Shown here: positions 1-8,298 of the stretch, one piece after another | Position numbering within the stretch: position 1 is the first letter of the stretch | Layout: each line of letters opens with the position of its first letter | DNA from: an uncultured Clostridia bacterium | Lineage (GTDB): Bacteria; Bacillota; Clostridia; Oscillospirales; Acutalibacteraceae | DNA length: 36,259 bases | Direction: 5' to 3' | Assembly: GCA_947593615.1 (NCBI GenBank) | Contig: CANQDR010000024.1 | Coordinates: 1-36,259, forward strand | The notes under the pieces: generated by a model | Told to the model about the DNA's origin: nothing | The model's database searches: none | Seen by the model: the letters and a program-made list of their open reading frames with translations, nothing else | Translations under genes and position numbers: made by a program

Positions 1-334
1 AAAAAATAATATAATCTGCACTATTTTATGGGCAAAAAACTGAAAAATCCTTGTAAATTAATTATCTTACTTGAGGAATTTTTGTGTCATTTTTAAATCA
101 AAGTCATAGTTTTTACATATTCCTTCATCTATACCTATAAAAACTAAAAAATTGTATTATAATACGCAATTTTTCCAAAATTTTTATTTTTCATATCTTT
201 TACGCATAAAAGCGACATGATGTTGCTTACAATTCGAGCAGAAAGGTTCGACAAATTAGAAACCTTTTTGCACGAGCTTTACCGAGTAATTTCCCATACA
301 CCAAAAAAACACCGCAGAGAGTTCTGCGGTGTCT
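1..334. repeat. Left copy of a ~333-bp inverted repeat
   Basis: This segment matches the reverse complement of 35882-36213 almost end to end, with scattered substitutions and small indels. Shared landmarks include the outer AATAATATAATCTGCAC end, a palindromic GTATTATAATAC (about 156-167), a hairpin of the AAGGTT/AACCTT type (about 238-272), a small AGCGA hairpin (211-227) and a CACCGCAG/CTGCGGTG hairpin (310-331). There is no coding potential. The repeat may extend left of the window. It looks like a dispersed intergenic element; the terminator of the neighbouring gene lies inside it. Confidence 0.85.
303..331 (-). terminator. Rho-independent terminator of the 349-906 gene
   Basis: Perfect 9-bp stem CACCGCAGA (310-318) / TCTGCGGTG (323-331) with a 4-nt loop. 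Read on the minus strand it is followed by seven T (303-309). It sits 18 bp past the stop codon of the minus-strand gene. Confidence 0.85.
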
Positions 335-348
335 CATGTTTTCCTTTA

Positions 349-906
349 TTAAAACAGTTCGCTGTTCGGTGATTCGCTGTCATCTGCTGCATCATCTTCG
401 GCGTCGTCAGTAAAGCTTTCCTCGGTTTCTTCTGCTTCCTCTTTTACCTCTGCGGAAACATTCTCCTCTGACGGCTTTTCAGCGCTGTCAAACGGTGAGG
501 ATTCGTACTCATTTTCATTTGAGCATGCAACCGTAATATCAACAACGTCGGTTGTCTTGTAATCGCTGTTTTCAGGCACGCCGTAAATAAAATCATTCTG
601 ACTGTCAACAATCTTTCTGTAGCAGTCACGCGCCTTTGCAATTTTTGCCTTTGATTTTTCAATAACCTCAAAAAGCTGCTGCTGATTTTCATCAGGCTTA
701 GCCTCGCCTTTCTTCTGCATTTCATAATAATGCTTTCCAAGCGCAATGTAAGCTCTGTTCATTAATTCGCTCTCGCTTTTCATAACAAGTCTTAATCTGT
801 TGAGCTTAGCATTTGTTCTGTTTTTTTCCACAATAGTCTGCGCAACTGCCGAAATAGTATCGACAGCAGTATTTACGGTTCCTTTTACGGACTCGAATAA
901 TGTCAT
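349..906 (-). CDS. Hypothetical coiled-coil protein with acidic tail
   Basis: A 185-residue soluble protein of unknown function. Residues about 1-105 are rich in Lys, Ala and Glu and likely form long helices with coiled-coil character. They include a segment around AYIALGKHYYEMQKKGE that resembles small clostridial proteins in which this helix is followed by a zinc ribbon. Here no Cys pair follows; the C-terminal ~50 residues are almost entirely Glu, Asp, Ser and Ala, so probably disordered. No signal peptide or membrane segment is visible. The start is supported by AAGGAG seven bases upstream. The gene is monocistronic: a strong terminator follows and a structured leader (939-1040) precedes it. 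The family resemblance is my impression; the function is unknown. Confidence 0.8.
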   Translation of the reverse strand: MTLFESVKGTVNTAVDTISAVAQTIVEKNRTNAKLNRLRLVMKSESELMNRAYIALGKHYYEMQKKGEAKPDENQQQLFEVIEKSKAKIAKARDCYRKIVDSQNDFIYGVPENSDYKTTDVVDITVACSNENEYESSPFDSAEKPSEENVSAEVKEEAEETEESFTDDAEDDAADDSESPNSELF

Positions 907-932
907 AGCAATTCTCCTTAATTTTTTAATTC

Positions 933-1040
933 AAAAAAGTCGGGTGCAATACTAATTTAAGCGTTAAAATCCAAAGATTTTCATTCTTTGAATTGGTATC
1001 AGTATAAAATTGATACCGACAGCCCGACCTGATACTCGGT
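933..1040 (-). ncRNA. Candidate structured leader RNA / attenuator
   Basis: Read on the minus strand, GTCGGG (1028-1023) pairs with CCCGAC (944-939), followed by six T (938-933), ending just before the ribosome binding site of the 349-906 gene. Enclosed are three hairpins: GGTATCA/TGATACC, CAAAGA/TCTTTG and TTTAA/TTAAA. An upstream GTATCAG (about 1031-1037) could compete with GGTATCA for the same CTGATACC strand. A closed multi-stem junction with a T-run and an alternative pairing is typical of a switchable leader. I do not recognise a known riboswitch class. Confidence 0.45.
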
Positions 1041-1158
1041 GTTATAATCCTGAGCGGACACAACCAAATTGCTTTATCATCGTTTTTGCAATCATATTTA
1101 CTCTTGTTATTATTATGACAGATATTTTTGATAAAATCAATATTTTTTTTAAATTTAC

Positions 1159-1187
1159 TTGTGAAAGCTGACTTGAATTGCTATAAT
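1159..1187 (+). promoter_or_regulatory. SigA-type promoter of the CpXC gene
   Basis: TTGTGA (1159-1164), a 17-bp spacer and TATAAT (1182-1187), about 15-20 bp before the AAAGAGG ribosome binding site. It lies downstream of the in-frame ATG at 1128 and so favours the ATG at 1209 as the real start. Confidence 0.7.
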
Positions 1188-1208
1188 ATTTCTAAAGAGG
1201 TGTTATTT

Positions 1209-1910
1209 ATGCCTGATAATAAGGTTACTAAGGCTATAGTTTGCCCGATGTGCGGCGAGCTGAGCAAAGCTGAAATATATACAAGCGTAAATCCAACCGT
1301 AAACAAAAGCATAAGAGATAAAGTGCTTGGCGGCGAGCTGTTTGCGTGGTCGTGCCCGTCATGCAGTCACAGCGCGCGTCTGACATATCCTATTCTTTAC
1401 AACGATATGAAGAACAGGTTTATGATTTACCTTATTCCAAAAATAGAACGTTTTCAATTATGCGACAATGAACTTGAGAACGAGTACAGCAATTTAAGAA
1501 ATATCAGAAAACGAGTTGTACCTACGTTCAACTCATTTAAGGAAAAGATTTTTATTTTTGAGTCGGGACTTGACGATATGGCGATTGAGCTTACAAAGCT
1601 CGCAATCGGACAAACTGTTTCAAAAAAGCTTGACGGAGCAGAAATTTATGACGGTTATTTGTCTATGTATGACCGTGAAAGCAACACTATGGGATTTACA
1701 TATTTTGCAGGCGGCGACCGAATTCCGTATGTTCAGACGGCACGTCTTGAAATTTACGGAAAATCTAAGGATATTATTGACAGAATTGCGATAAAGGACA
1801 AAAAGCTGAAAGGTTTTATAAAGATCGATGAAGAGTGGGCGGAAAATATTCTTTATCGCTATAAGCGAGCAAAGCATATTGAAAAGCTCAATAAATTAAA
1901 GGAAGATTAA
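1209..1910 (+). CDS. CpXC-domain protein
   Basis: A 233-residue protein with two CxxC knuckles near the N-terminus (CPMC and, about 35 residues later, CPSC). They are separated by a segment ending KVLGGELFAWSCPSC, the hallmark of the CpXC family. That family is a predicted zinc-binding domain in Firmicutes with no established function. The rest is alpha/beta without membrane segments, so a cytoplasmic protein is expected. I moved the start from the upstream ATG (1128) to 1209: AAAGAGG lies 8 bp upstream of it, and the best promoter lies between the two ATGs. Transcription is divergent from the 349-906 gene and a strong terminator follows. Confidence 0.85.
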   Translation: MPDNKVTKAIVCPMCGELSKAEIYTSVNPTVNKSIRDKVLGGELFAWSCPSCSHSARLTYPILYNDMKNRFMIYLIPKIERFQLCDNELENEYSNLRNIRKRVVPTFNSFKEKIFIFESGLDDMAIELTKLAIGQTVSKKLDGAEIYDGYLSMYDRESNTMGFTYFAGGDRIPYVQTARLEIYGKSKDIIDRIAIKDKKLKGFIKIDEEWAENILYRYKRAKHIEKLNKLKED

Positions 1911-1944
1911 AAATTACAAACAAAAATAAATCGGTATAAACTTT

Positions 1945-1980
1945 AAGCCGCAGGAAAATTTTAACCTGCGGCTTTACTTT
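1945..1980 (+). terminator. Terminator of the CpXC gene
   Basis: 10-bp stem AAGCCGCAGG (1945-1954) / CCTGCGGCTT (1965-1974) followed by TTTACTTTT on the plus strand. It lies between convergent genes and may also slow minus-strand transcripts. Confidence 0.85.
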
Positions 1981-1998
1981 TTATATTGTTATAAAATT

Positions 1999-2688
1999 TT
2001 ATATTTTTCTAAACTTGTCTTTATTGACGGCTGATTTTATGTTAAACTCAATCAGTCTTAAGTATAAAATCAAAGAAAGTATAATAGGAATCATACAAAC
2101 CCATATACTTGCTAATCCCATAAATACGCTTGCCGCACAGGATACTGCGGCGCCTGAATAAAAGCTTAAAAGCGTGGTCCAGTAAAACTTAGATTTATCA
2201 AGCTGTTTTTTATCTCTGTCCATTATATATTTTATCAGTGATATTACCGCCTGACACAGATTGTTTGTTGAAAAGATTGAAGAACATACATATTCGCCTG
2301 TAATTCTGTATGCGTACCATTGAACAGGCATTGCGAAAAATACCGGTAAGATTGCAATATAATCATTTGTGACATCAGGATTTACCCCAATAAGCACAAT
2401 TGCCGTCAAACTTATTGCCAGACTGATTATACGCAAGTCAGCTTTTATGTATTTATCTGCTATAGCACAAAAAGCAATTCCTGCTACATAAATTAACAAT
2501 GCCGCTGCAAGAAAAATCAGACCGGAAAAATCTGCGCTGAAAATTTTACAAATTATTTGCATTAAATTACTTGTCTGCGCATTTGCAAAAATACCACCGT
2601 GGTTGAATACGGCATAACATCCCATAAAACCGCCAATTGAACTTACCGCAAAATGAAGCTGTCTTTGCCTTTTTACTTCCTTATCCAT
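1999..2688 (-). CDS. DUF1275 (YoaK-type) membrane protein
   Basis: A 229-residue integral membrane protein. The N-terminal pattern SSIGGFMGCYAVFNHGGIFANAQTSN matches the family's conserved 'GG..D...y......F...qTGN' signature, here with altered residues, and five or six hydrophobic segments follow. This fits DUF1275/YoaK proteins, widespread inner-membrane proteins of unknown role sometimes proposed to be transporters. The start is supported by AAGGAAG about 8 bp upstream. A TGATATAAT extended -10 lies at 2738-2745. The gene appears monocistronic and convergent with the CpXC gene. Family assignment is fairly secure; function is not. Confidence 0.75.
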   Translation of the reverse strand: MDKEVKRQRQLHFAVSSIGGFMGCYAVFNHGGIFANAQTSNLMQIICKIFSADFSGLIFLAAALLIYVAGIAFCAIADKYIKADLRIISLAISLTAIVLIGVNPDVTNDYIAILPVFFAMPVQWYAYRITGEYVCSSIFSTNNLCQAVISLIKYIMDRDKKQLDKSKFYWTTLLSFYSGAAVSCAASVFMGLASIWVCMIPIILSLILYLRLIEFNIKSAVNKDKFRKI

Positions 2689-2737
2689 TAAAAAACTTCC
2701 TTAAATACTTATTTAAGCGCTATTTTTATCGTTACTT

Positions 2738-2745
2738 ATTATATC
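2738..2745 (-). promoter_or_regulatory. Extended -10 promoter of the DUF1275 gene
   Basis: On the minus strand TGATATAAT (TG-n-TATAAT) lies about 50 bp before the start codon. The -35 region (TTTATT at 17 bp) is weak, as expected for an extended -10 promoter. Confidence 0.5.
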
Positions 2746-2827
2746 ACATTGATTTAACATAATAAAATACGTATAATATATGAATTTTGTTCTGCATATT
2801 TTTGATTTTTTATTTAAGGAAGATAAA

Positions 2828-2863
2828 CCCCCCTTGCTTTTCAAAAATGAAAGCAAGGAGGGG
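2828..2863 (-). terminator. Hairpin downstream of citrate synthase, probable terminator
   Basis: C-rich arm 2828-2840 pairs with AAGCAAGGAGGGG (2851-2863) with one bulge. On the minus strand the stem is followed by TTTATC, so the T-run is short. It lies about 90 bp past the citrate synthase stop codon. Confidence 0.5.
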
Positions 2864-2911
2864 AGTTTTAACCGACATAATATTATGATAAATTATATAT
2901 CTGTCAGTCTG

Positions 2912-2927
2912 TGTGACTACAGTCACA
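2912..2927. other. 16-bp interrupted palindrome
   Basis: TGTGACT-ac-AGTCACA, two perfect 7-bp arms with a 2-bp centre. The loop is too short for an RNA hairpin, so a protein-binding site is possible. It lies just past the citrate synthase stop; no role can be shown. Confidence 0.35.
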
Positions 2928-2952
2928 GTATTATAAAAATTAATTTATATAA

Positions 2953-4323
2953 TTACCTGTCTTCAAGCGGAACATAATTTTTCTCTTCTGAAATGCTCAT
3001 ATAAGCCGGTCGGATAATTTTTCCTGCATTTACAAGCTCCTCCATACGGTGTGCGCCCCAACCTGCAATACGGGCTGTGGCGAACAGAGGTGTATATAGC
3101 TCACACGGAATATCCAGCATACTGTAGAGCAATCCGCTGTAGAAATCCACATTTGCCGCAACACCTTTATAAATTTTACGTTTGCGACCGATAACTTTTG
3201 GCGCAAGGCGCTCAACCTTTTCATAGAGTTTGAAATCATCTTCATAGCCCTCTGCCTCAGCAAGCTTCTGAACCGAACCCTTAAGAATTTGCTGGCGCGG
3301 GTCGGAAATTGTATAAACCGCATGACCCATACCGTATATAAGTCCTTTTTGGTCAAACACCTGCTTGTCGAGCAGTTTTTCAAGATAATCCGTAACCGCC
3401 TCGTCATCTGTCCAGTCGCTGACGTGCTTTTTCAAATCCTCAAACATATAATAAACCTTTACATTTGCACCGCCGTGCTTTGGACCTTTGAGCGATGCAA
3501 GTGCAGCAGCCATCGTGGAATATGTATCTGTACCCGATGAGGTTACAACATGAGTGGTAAAAGTTGAATTGTTACCGCCGCCGTGCTCCATATGAAGAAT
3601 TAAAGCCATATCAAGCACTTTAGCCTCAAGAGGAGTATATTTTCGGTCAGGTCTGAGCAGAGAAAGTATTACCTCTGCTGTTGACATCGACGGGTCTGCA
3701 CGGTGAATATAAAGACTTTTATCGCGCAGATAGTGATTATATGAATGGTAACCGTAAACCGATAAGAGCGGAAATACTGAAACCAGCTGTATGCACTGTC
3801 TTAAAACATTGTTAATCGACGTATCGTTAGGATTTTTATCATAGCAGAACAATGTAAGCACACTTCTTGCAATTGAATTCATCATATCTTCACTCGGAGC
3901 CTTAAGAATAACGTCACGAACAAAATTTTGCGGAAGAGTTCTGTACTGAACAATCAGTTCTTTAAAGCTGTTAAGCTCTTGCGCATTTGGTATTTCGCCA
4001 AAGAAAAGAAGATAAACGACCTCTTCAAATCCAAAACGATTGTCCCGGCTTATGCCTTTTATAATATCTTTTACATTATAACCTCTATAATACAATTCAC
4101 CTTCGCACGGAACAAGCTTGCCGTCGACCATTTTATTCTGTTTAATTGTAGAGATGTCGGTCAGTCCTGTAAGAACACCCTTGCCGTCAAGGTCGCGCAG
4201 ACCTCTTTTTACATCATATTTACTGTAAAGCTCTGTATCTATGTGGGAGTTAGCCGCCATCTTTTGGGCGAGAACTTCAATCTCCTGTGTAATATCTGAA
4301 TAGTCCCCGTTCATATGCGTCAT
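2953..4323 (-). CDS. gltA: Citrate synthase
   Basis: A 456-residue citrate synthase, condensing acetyl-CoA and oxaloacetate to citrate in the cytosol. The three active-site regions are visible: HMEHGGGNNSTFTTHV with the first catalytic His, GMGHAVYTISDPR with the second, and ANVDFYSGLLY with the catalytic Asp. RKRKIYKG and FATARIAGWGAHRMEE match the C-terminal part of the family. An N-terminal extension of about 60 residues is common in clostridial forms. AAGGAGTG lies 6 bp before the ATG and an extended -10 (TGTTATAAT) about 30 bp upstream. No aconitase or isocitrate dehydrogenase is adjacent. A glutamate-biosynthesis role is the usual assumption in anaerobes. Confidence 0.93.
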   Translation of the reverse strand: MTHMNGDYSDITQEIEVLAQKMAANSHIDTELYSKYDVKRGLRDLDGKGVLTGLTDISTIKQNKMVDGKLVPCEGELYYRGYNVKDIIKGISRDNRFGFEEVVYLLFFGEIPNAQELNSFKELIVQYRTLPQNFVRDVILKAPSEDMMNSIARSVLTLFCYDKNPNDTSINNVLRQCIQLVSVFPLLSVYGYHSYNHYLRDKSLYIHRADPSMSTAEVILSLLRPDRKYTPLEAKVLDMALILHMEHGGGNNSTFTTHVVTSSGTDTYSTMAAALASLKGPKHGGANVKVYYMFEDLKKHVSDWTDDEAVTDYLEKLLDKQVFDQKGLIYGMGHAVYTISDPRQQILKGSVQKLAEAEGYEDDFKLYEKVERLAPKVIGRKRKIYKGVAANVDFYSGLLYSMLDIPCELYTPLFATARIAGWGAHRMEELVNAGKIIRPAYMSISEEKNYVPLEDR

Positions 4324-4353
4324 AAAATCACTCCTTTTTTATATTTGAATTAT

Positions 4354-4362
4354 ATTATAACA
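4354..4362 (-). promoter_or_regulatory. Extended -10 promoter of gltA
   Basis: Minus-strand TGTTATAAT, i.e. TG-n-TATAAT, about 30 bp before the gltA start and just ahead of its AAGGAGTG ribosome binding site. No good -35 is present. Confidence 0.55.
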
Positions 4363-4510
4363 TATTTACATAAAAAAGAAAAGATACAATAAAGCAATTA
4401 ATGTCATTGTTTGTATAGTAAAATTCAATTATTATATACATTTTTCATAACAAATCTATTTTATTTATACAAATCTGCGTTTTTCTTTCTATATATGCAA
4501 ATAAACACGA

Positions 4511-4537
4511 ACCGGGCAACCTGTAAGGTCACCCGGT
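4511..4537 (-). terminator. Terminator-like hairpin after the amylase gene
   Basis: ACCGGG (4511-4516) pairs with CCCGGT (4532-4537), with inner ACCT/AGGT pairing. On the minus strand a broken T-run (TCGTGTTTATTT) follows. The rest of 4324-4578 shows only the gltA promoter. Confidence 0.55.
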
Positions 4538-4578
4538 CCCTTTAGAGCCTTTAATGTAACGGCTATTCAGTTGTAAAA

Positions 4579-6843
4579 TTATTTTTTAAGATATGTACCG
4601 TTTGTTCCAATCTGACCGTTGATTCCGGTATATCCCTGAGCACAGCATACATACACTCTCATATTTGCAGTACCGATTGATGGTACCGTAAGAGTTCCGT
4701 TTGAAACTTCCTTAATATCGCCTGTAACAGCGTCAATATACTTTCCGTTTGGAATTCCCTTAAATGTTGCACCGCCTGAAATTGCAACGCAGGCAAGGCT
4801 GTCAACACCCTCAGCTGTATAACGGCGGATAAACGCCATATTGCCGTTTGTTACGTAGTTGCTTGATGTTGTATATTGACCCTTTTGGAGAGCAGGAATA
4901 GCTCTTCTTATCTGATTGAGCTGCTGTAAGTGAACCGCAAGAGGCTTGTTAAGAGTTTGCTGAACCTTACCGCTTGCAGTATATTTACCGAAATCAGTTG
5001 CGTTTACAATACCCTCAATGTTATCGCCGTAGTAAGCGCGTCCTGTTGTTGAAAGCGGAGCCTTAGGACCTACATCCATAGGAACGCCCTTCTGGAATTC
5101 AATTTCACTGCCGTAGTAGAGGCAAGGAATTCCGCGGAACGTAAATAATAAATCGAGGTTTTCTGCCCAAGCCTGAGTACCGCCTGTGTAACGGTTATCC
5201 ATATTTGGACCATAGTCATGTGAATCAACATACGTTACATTCCATGTAGAATCGTTATAATACTTGTCTTCTTCCAAAGCGCGCTGATAAGCATTACCTG
5301 CATTACCAAAGTTCCAGTGCATTGGAAAGTCAATAACGCCTGTTCCGTTTGACTTGCTGTAGTCAGGTGTATGATATGTGATTCCGTTTAAGTAAACATT
5401 ATTTGATGTAGGCTGCTCGTTTGTTTTTTCATTGCTTGCATAATGCTTGAGTGTAATATCTACGTTAGCAAATGGATCATCGCCTAAAGCATTAATATAC
5501 TGACTGTCTGTTTCAGCCCAAGTATAGAACGGAGCTGAAATTGCGGGAATGTTATGATTCCAGAATTCACTTACACGGGTACAAACCTCACCGAATACAT
5601 AGAAGTTCTTTCCACCTGCATTAAGCCATGACGGGAAGAAGAACTGATTGAGAGTAAGTCTTGAAACGTGCTTCTCAGTATCCATTCTGAAAGCGTCAAC
5701 ACCCATATTAATATAGCTGTTGTATGAGTTATTGAGATATTCAGCTACAATGGGATTTTCAGTGTTAATGTCAACGCAGTCGCCGTCAATCTGACCTGTC
5801 TGTACGGTCGGACTTTCCCAGCTTAAATCTTTATAATGGTGGTAATAGTTATTTGTATCGTGTGCAGATGAATCAAGCACTTGGGTATCCTTCATTATGT
5901 TAAGTCTTGCCTGATACTGAGTATCAGCATCCATACTATAATAATTCGGGAAAGTTTTAGCAAAATCGGAATCGGGGATCGGCACCATACAATCAACTGA
6001 AGCCAAATCCTGAATTGTATTATATTCCTTTGTAAACATTGGAGCAAGGAACGATTCGCCAAAGTTACCTGAGTGGTTAATAACAACATCCTGAATAATT
6101 TTCAGTCCCTTGTCGTGTGCAGCATCGATAAGGTCTTGGAATGTTGTGTCAGAGCTTTCATATCGGGGATCAACGGTTGAAAAGTCAAATGCGTGATATC
6201 CGTGATAGTCATAACCTGACGCATTTGTAACAACAGGTGTTATCCAGATTGCCGAAAATCCGAGTGCTTTTATGTAGTCAAGCTTTTCGATAAGGCCCTT
6301 GAAGTCACCGCGCCATGCAGGGTCCTCATCGGGGTTATTTGCATTCTTGTCGTCCCAGCAATGCACGTTATTGCCCTTGTCGCCGTCATAAAAACGTGTT
6401 GTGATTACAAAATAGATTGAATCCTCGCGCAAATCTGTTCTTGTCCAGTCATCAACCTCTGACGGATCTTTACTGTACCATCTCTTGTTTTTGTACCACC
6501 ACTCACCTGTGTTTCTTGTGAGCTCGGCAGACTGTTCACCGTTTGTAACAAACAACATATTGATTTTTGTCACATCGTTGAAAGTATAGCCGTAGTAGTT
6601 ATTACCTTCGGAATTCATTGGTTCGCCGGGATAATCCTTTTTGCAAACAATGTTTTTCGGAAGGCTGTTCCAGTAGTAAATTGTCGGTACACCCTCTTCA
6701 CAATAATAATGTACCTTAATGCCGCTTGATGCCGCTGTGTTGCTGTCGGCGTCAGTTGATACTGCACTTACTGACACGATTCCAACAGTGCATACAACAC
6801 ATACCGCTAAAATCAAAGCAAGAATTTTCTTGATTTTTGCCAT
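4579..6843 (-). CDS. Secreted GH13 alpha-amylase
   Basis: A 754-residue secreted glycoside hydrolase of family 13, acting on starch outside the cell. The start is the ATG at 6843, not the in-frame codon 33 bp upstream, because AGGAGGAG sits 7 bp before it. The signal peptide is MAKIKKILALILAVCVVC... with cleavage expected after VSA. Residues about 40-125 look like a starch-binding module (IYYW, WWYKNKRW aromatics). The catalytic barrel follows with all four conserved regions: DVVINH (~252-257), GVDAFRMD (nucleophile Asp ~388), FVFGEVC here as YVFGEV (acid/base Glu ~419) and YVDSHD (Asp ~543). The C-terminal beta domain ends at TYLKK. No dockerin, sortase motif or S-layer domain is seen, so the enzyme is predicted to be free or non-covalently bound. 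Monocistronic. Confidence 0.92.
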   Translation of the reverse strand: MAKIKKILALILAVCVVCTVGIVSVSAVSTDADSNTAASSGIKVHYYCEEGVPTIYYWNSLPKNIVCKKDYPGEPMNSEGNNYYGYTFNDVTKINMLFVTNGEQSAELTRNTGEWWYKNKRWYSKDPSEVDDWTRTDLREDSIYFVITTRFYDGDKGNNVHCWDDKNANNPDEDPAWRGDFKGLIEKLDYIKALGFSAIWITPVVTNASGYDYHGYHAFDFSTVDPRYESSDTTFQDLIDAAHDKGLKIIQDVVINHSGNFGESFLAPMFTKEYNTIQDLASVDCMVPIPDSDFAKTFPNYYSMDADTQYQARLNIMKDTQVLDSSAHDTNNYYHHYKDLSWESPTVQTGQIDGDCVDINTENPIVAEYLNNSYNSYINMGVDAFRMDTEKHVSRLTLNQFFFPSWLNAGGKNFYVFGEVCTRVSEFWNHNIPAISAPFYTWAETDSQYINALGDDPFANVDITLKHYASNEKTNEQPTSNNVYLNGITYHTPDYSKSNGTGVIDFPMHWNFGNAGNAYQRALEEDKYYNDSTWNVTYVDSHDYGPNMDNRYTGGTQAWAENLDLLFTFRGIPCLYYGSEIEFQKGVPMDVGPKAPLSTTGRAYYGDNIEGIVNATDFGKYTASGKVQQTLNKPLAVHLQQLNQIRRAIPALQKGQYTTSSNYVTNGNMAFIRRYTAEGVDSLACVAISGGATFKGIPNGKYIDAVTGDIKEVSNGTLTVPSIGTANMRVYVCCAQGYTGINGQIGTNGTYLKK

Positions 6844-6983
6844 AGATTCTCCTCCTAATGACATATAATTATACAATATATATTATAAAATAGGGCGTAA
6901 AATATATTTTTCTTTTGCAGAATAATTTTTTCAAAGCCGCATACAAATATTTATCACTTTATTTATATATTATCTACAAAAAC

Positions 6984-7030
6984 AGCTGTGTTTTCCTAAT
7001 AAATACAAAATCAGGACAATAAACACAGCT
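6984..7030 (-). terminator. Terminator of the HAD phosphatase gene
   Basis: AGCTGTGTTT (6984-6993) pairs with AAACACAGCT (7021-7030), with additional inner TCCT/AGGA pairing. On the minus strand TGTTTTTG follows. It lies directly after the stop codon at 7040. Confidence 0.75.
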
Positions 7031-7039
7031 TGTTTTTAA

Positions 7040-7849
7040 TTATCTTAATATAAATTTTTCAATAGTCTTTGCAATTCCGTCATTATCATTTGACTCGCAA
7101 ATGTAATCTGCAATTTTTTTAATATCATTTTCAGCGTTATACATTGCAACGCCAAAGCCTGCATATCCAATCATAGTCATATCATTGTAATGGTCGCCGA
7201 ATGCGGCAAGTTCTTCGCGCTTCATATTAAGCTTACGCAGCAAAAGAGGCAGCATTGAACCCTTTGTCACTCCAAAAGGCATAATTTCGAGAAAATACGG
7301 CGCACTCTTATAAACATCAAGCAAGCCGTCATAACGATGTGACAATATGGTCTGATATTTATCGATTTCATCAGGCTCACCGGCAAGCAAAATTTTATTT
7401 ATATCAAATTTTACTGCCGAAACAAAGTCATCAACAACCGTCATATCTGTTTTGATTATATCTCTCTCCACATAGGTATAGTCATTTACTTTGTTGTCAG
7501 CTATAATTCTTTTGTCGTCATATGTGTTTATTGTTATATTTGACTCCTTTAACACACCGACTATATCCGGAAGGTACTCAAGCGGAAAATCTCTGCTGAC
7601 AATAGTTTCGCCGGTTTCGCAGCTTATGATTTTTCCTCCATTAAATGCCATAATATACCCGCCGTAGCGGTCAAGCATTAAATCCCTTGCAATCGGAAAA
7701 ATTCCGACAGGGTGTCTGCCTGACGCAAGAATAACTTTTTTTCCCTGATTTTGTGCCTCAAGCAGGGCATACCTTGTACGGGGCGTTATCTCTTTTTTAG
7801 AGTTTGTAAGCGTCCCGTCAATGTCAAGCGCTATTAACTTGTAATCCAT
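7040..7849 (-). CDS. Cof-type HAD-superfamily phosphatase
   Basis: A 269-residue cytosolic hydrolase. Motif I is ALDIDGTLTNS (nucleophile and acid/base Asp), motif II is LASGRHP, the motif III Lys lies near FGVTKGSML, and motif IV is AFGDHYNDMTMI. A C2B-type cap lies between motifs II and III. This fits Cof/YbjI-type sugar-phosphate or cofactor phosphatases; the substrate cannot be read from sequence. AAGGTGA precedes the ATG. A good promoter (TTGCAA, 17 bp, TATAGT) lies at 7911-7939 and a strong terminator follows, so the gene is a single transcription unit. Confidence 0.88.
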   Translation of the reverse strand: MDYKLIALDIDGTLTNSKKEITPRTRYALLEAQNQGKKVILASGRHPVGIFPIARDLMLDRYGGYIMAFNGGKIISCETGETIVSRDFPLEYLPDIVGVLKESNITINTYDDKRIIADNKVNDYTYVERDIIKTDMTVVDDFVSAVKFDINKILLAGEPDEIDKYQTILSHRYDGLLDVYKSAPYFLEIMPFGVTKGSMLPLLLRKLNMKREELAAFGDHYNDMTMIGYAGFGVAMYNAENDIKKIADYICESNDNDGIAKTIEKFILR

Positions 7850-7910
7850 AAAATTTCACCTTAATTTTCTATTGTGCTTTTTATGCACTTACTCCAAAAC
7901 TTCCATCAGA

Positions 7911-7939
7911 ACTATATCATATTTGCATAAAATTTGCAA
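7911..7939 (-). promoter_or_regulatory. SigA-type promoter of the HAD gene
   Basis: Minus strand: TTGCAA (7939-7934), 17-bp spacer, TATAGT (7916-7911), about 60 bp before the start codon. Confidence 0.65.
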
Positions 7940-7980
7940 CATCCGTGCAACTATATTATCATAAAATTTTCGGTTATTTA

Positions 7981-8289
7981 TTATCTCATTTGGTATTCTT
8001 CAAGGTCAACCATATTGTCCTTTACTATAACTCCCTCTGATTCAAGCATCTGCTTCTGCACATTGACTCCGCCAAATGCAAAATTAGGCGCAAGTCTGCC
8101 CTTTGCGTTTACTACTCTGTGACACGGAATGACTCCGGGCGCCGGATTTTTATGAAGTGCATTGCCTACAATTCTTGCGTAGTTTCTGTTACCTGACATT
8201 ACGGCAATCTGTCCGTATGTTGCCACCTTGCCCTTTGGAATTTGCAATACCGAATCATAAATTTTTTCATACAATGTTTTTTCAGTCAT
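7981..8289 (-). CDS. MGMT-family protein, short form
   Basis: A 102-residue protein containing only the winged-helix DNA-binding and active-site domain of O6-alkylguanine-DNA alkyltransferases. Visible motifs are PKGKVATYGQIA, ARIVGNALHKNP and the active-site IPCHRVV. The Cys is retained, unlike alkyltransferase-like (ATL) proteins, which usually carry Trp here. The N-terminal domain of full-length Ogt/Ada-C is absent. It could repair alkylated DNA or act as a lesion-binding protein. It starts 9 bp after the sipW stop codon behind a weak GAGAAC site, so it is probably translated from the same message as that gene. Confidence 0.85.
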   Translation of the reverse strand: MTEKTLYEKIYDSVLQIPKGKVATYGQIAVMSGNRNYARIVGNALHKNPAPGVIPCHRVVNAKGRLAPNFAFGGVNVQKQMLESEGVIVKDNMVDLEEYQMR

Positions 8290-8298
8290 AAATCGTTC

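Noticed and set aside
2780..2977. 65-codon plus-strand reading frame
   Set aside because: Covers a hairpin and the end of gltA on the other strand; no ribosome binding site and no family resemblance.
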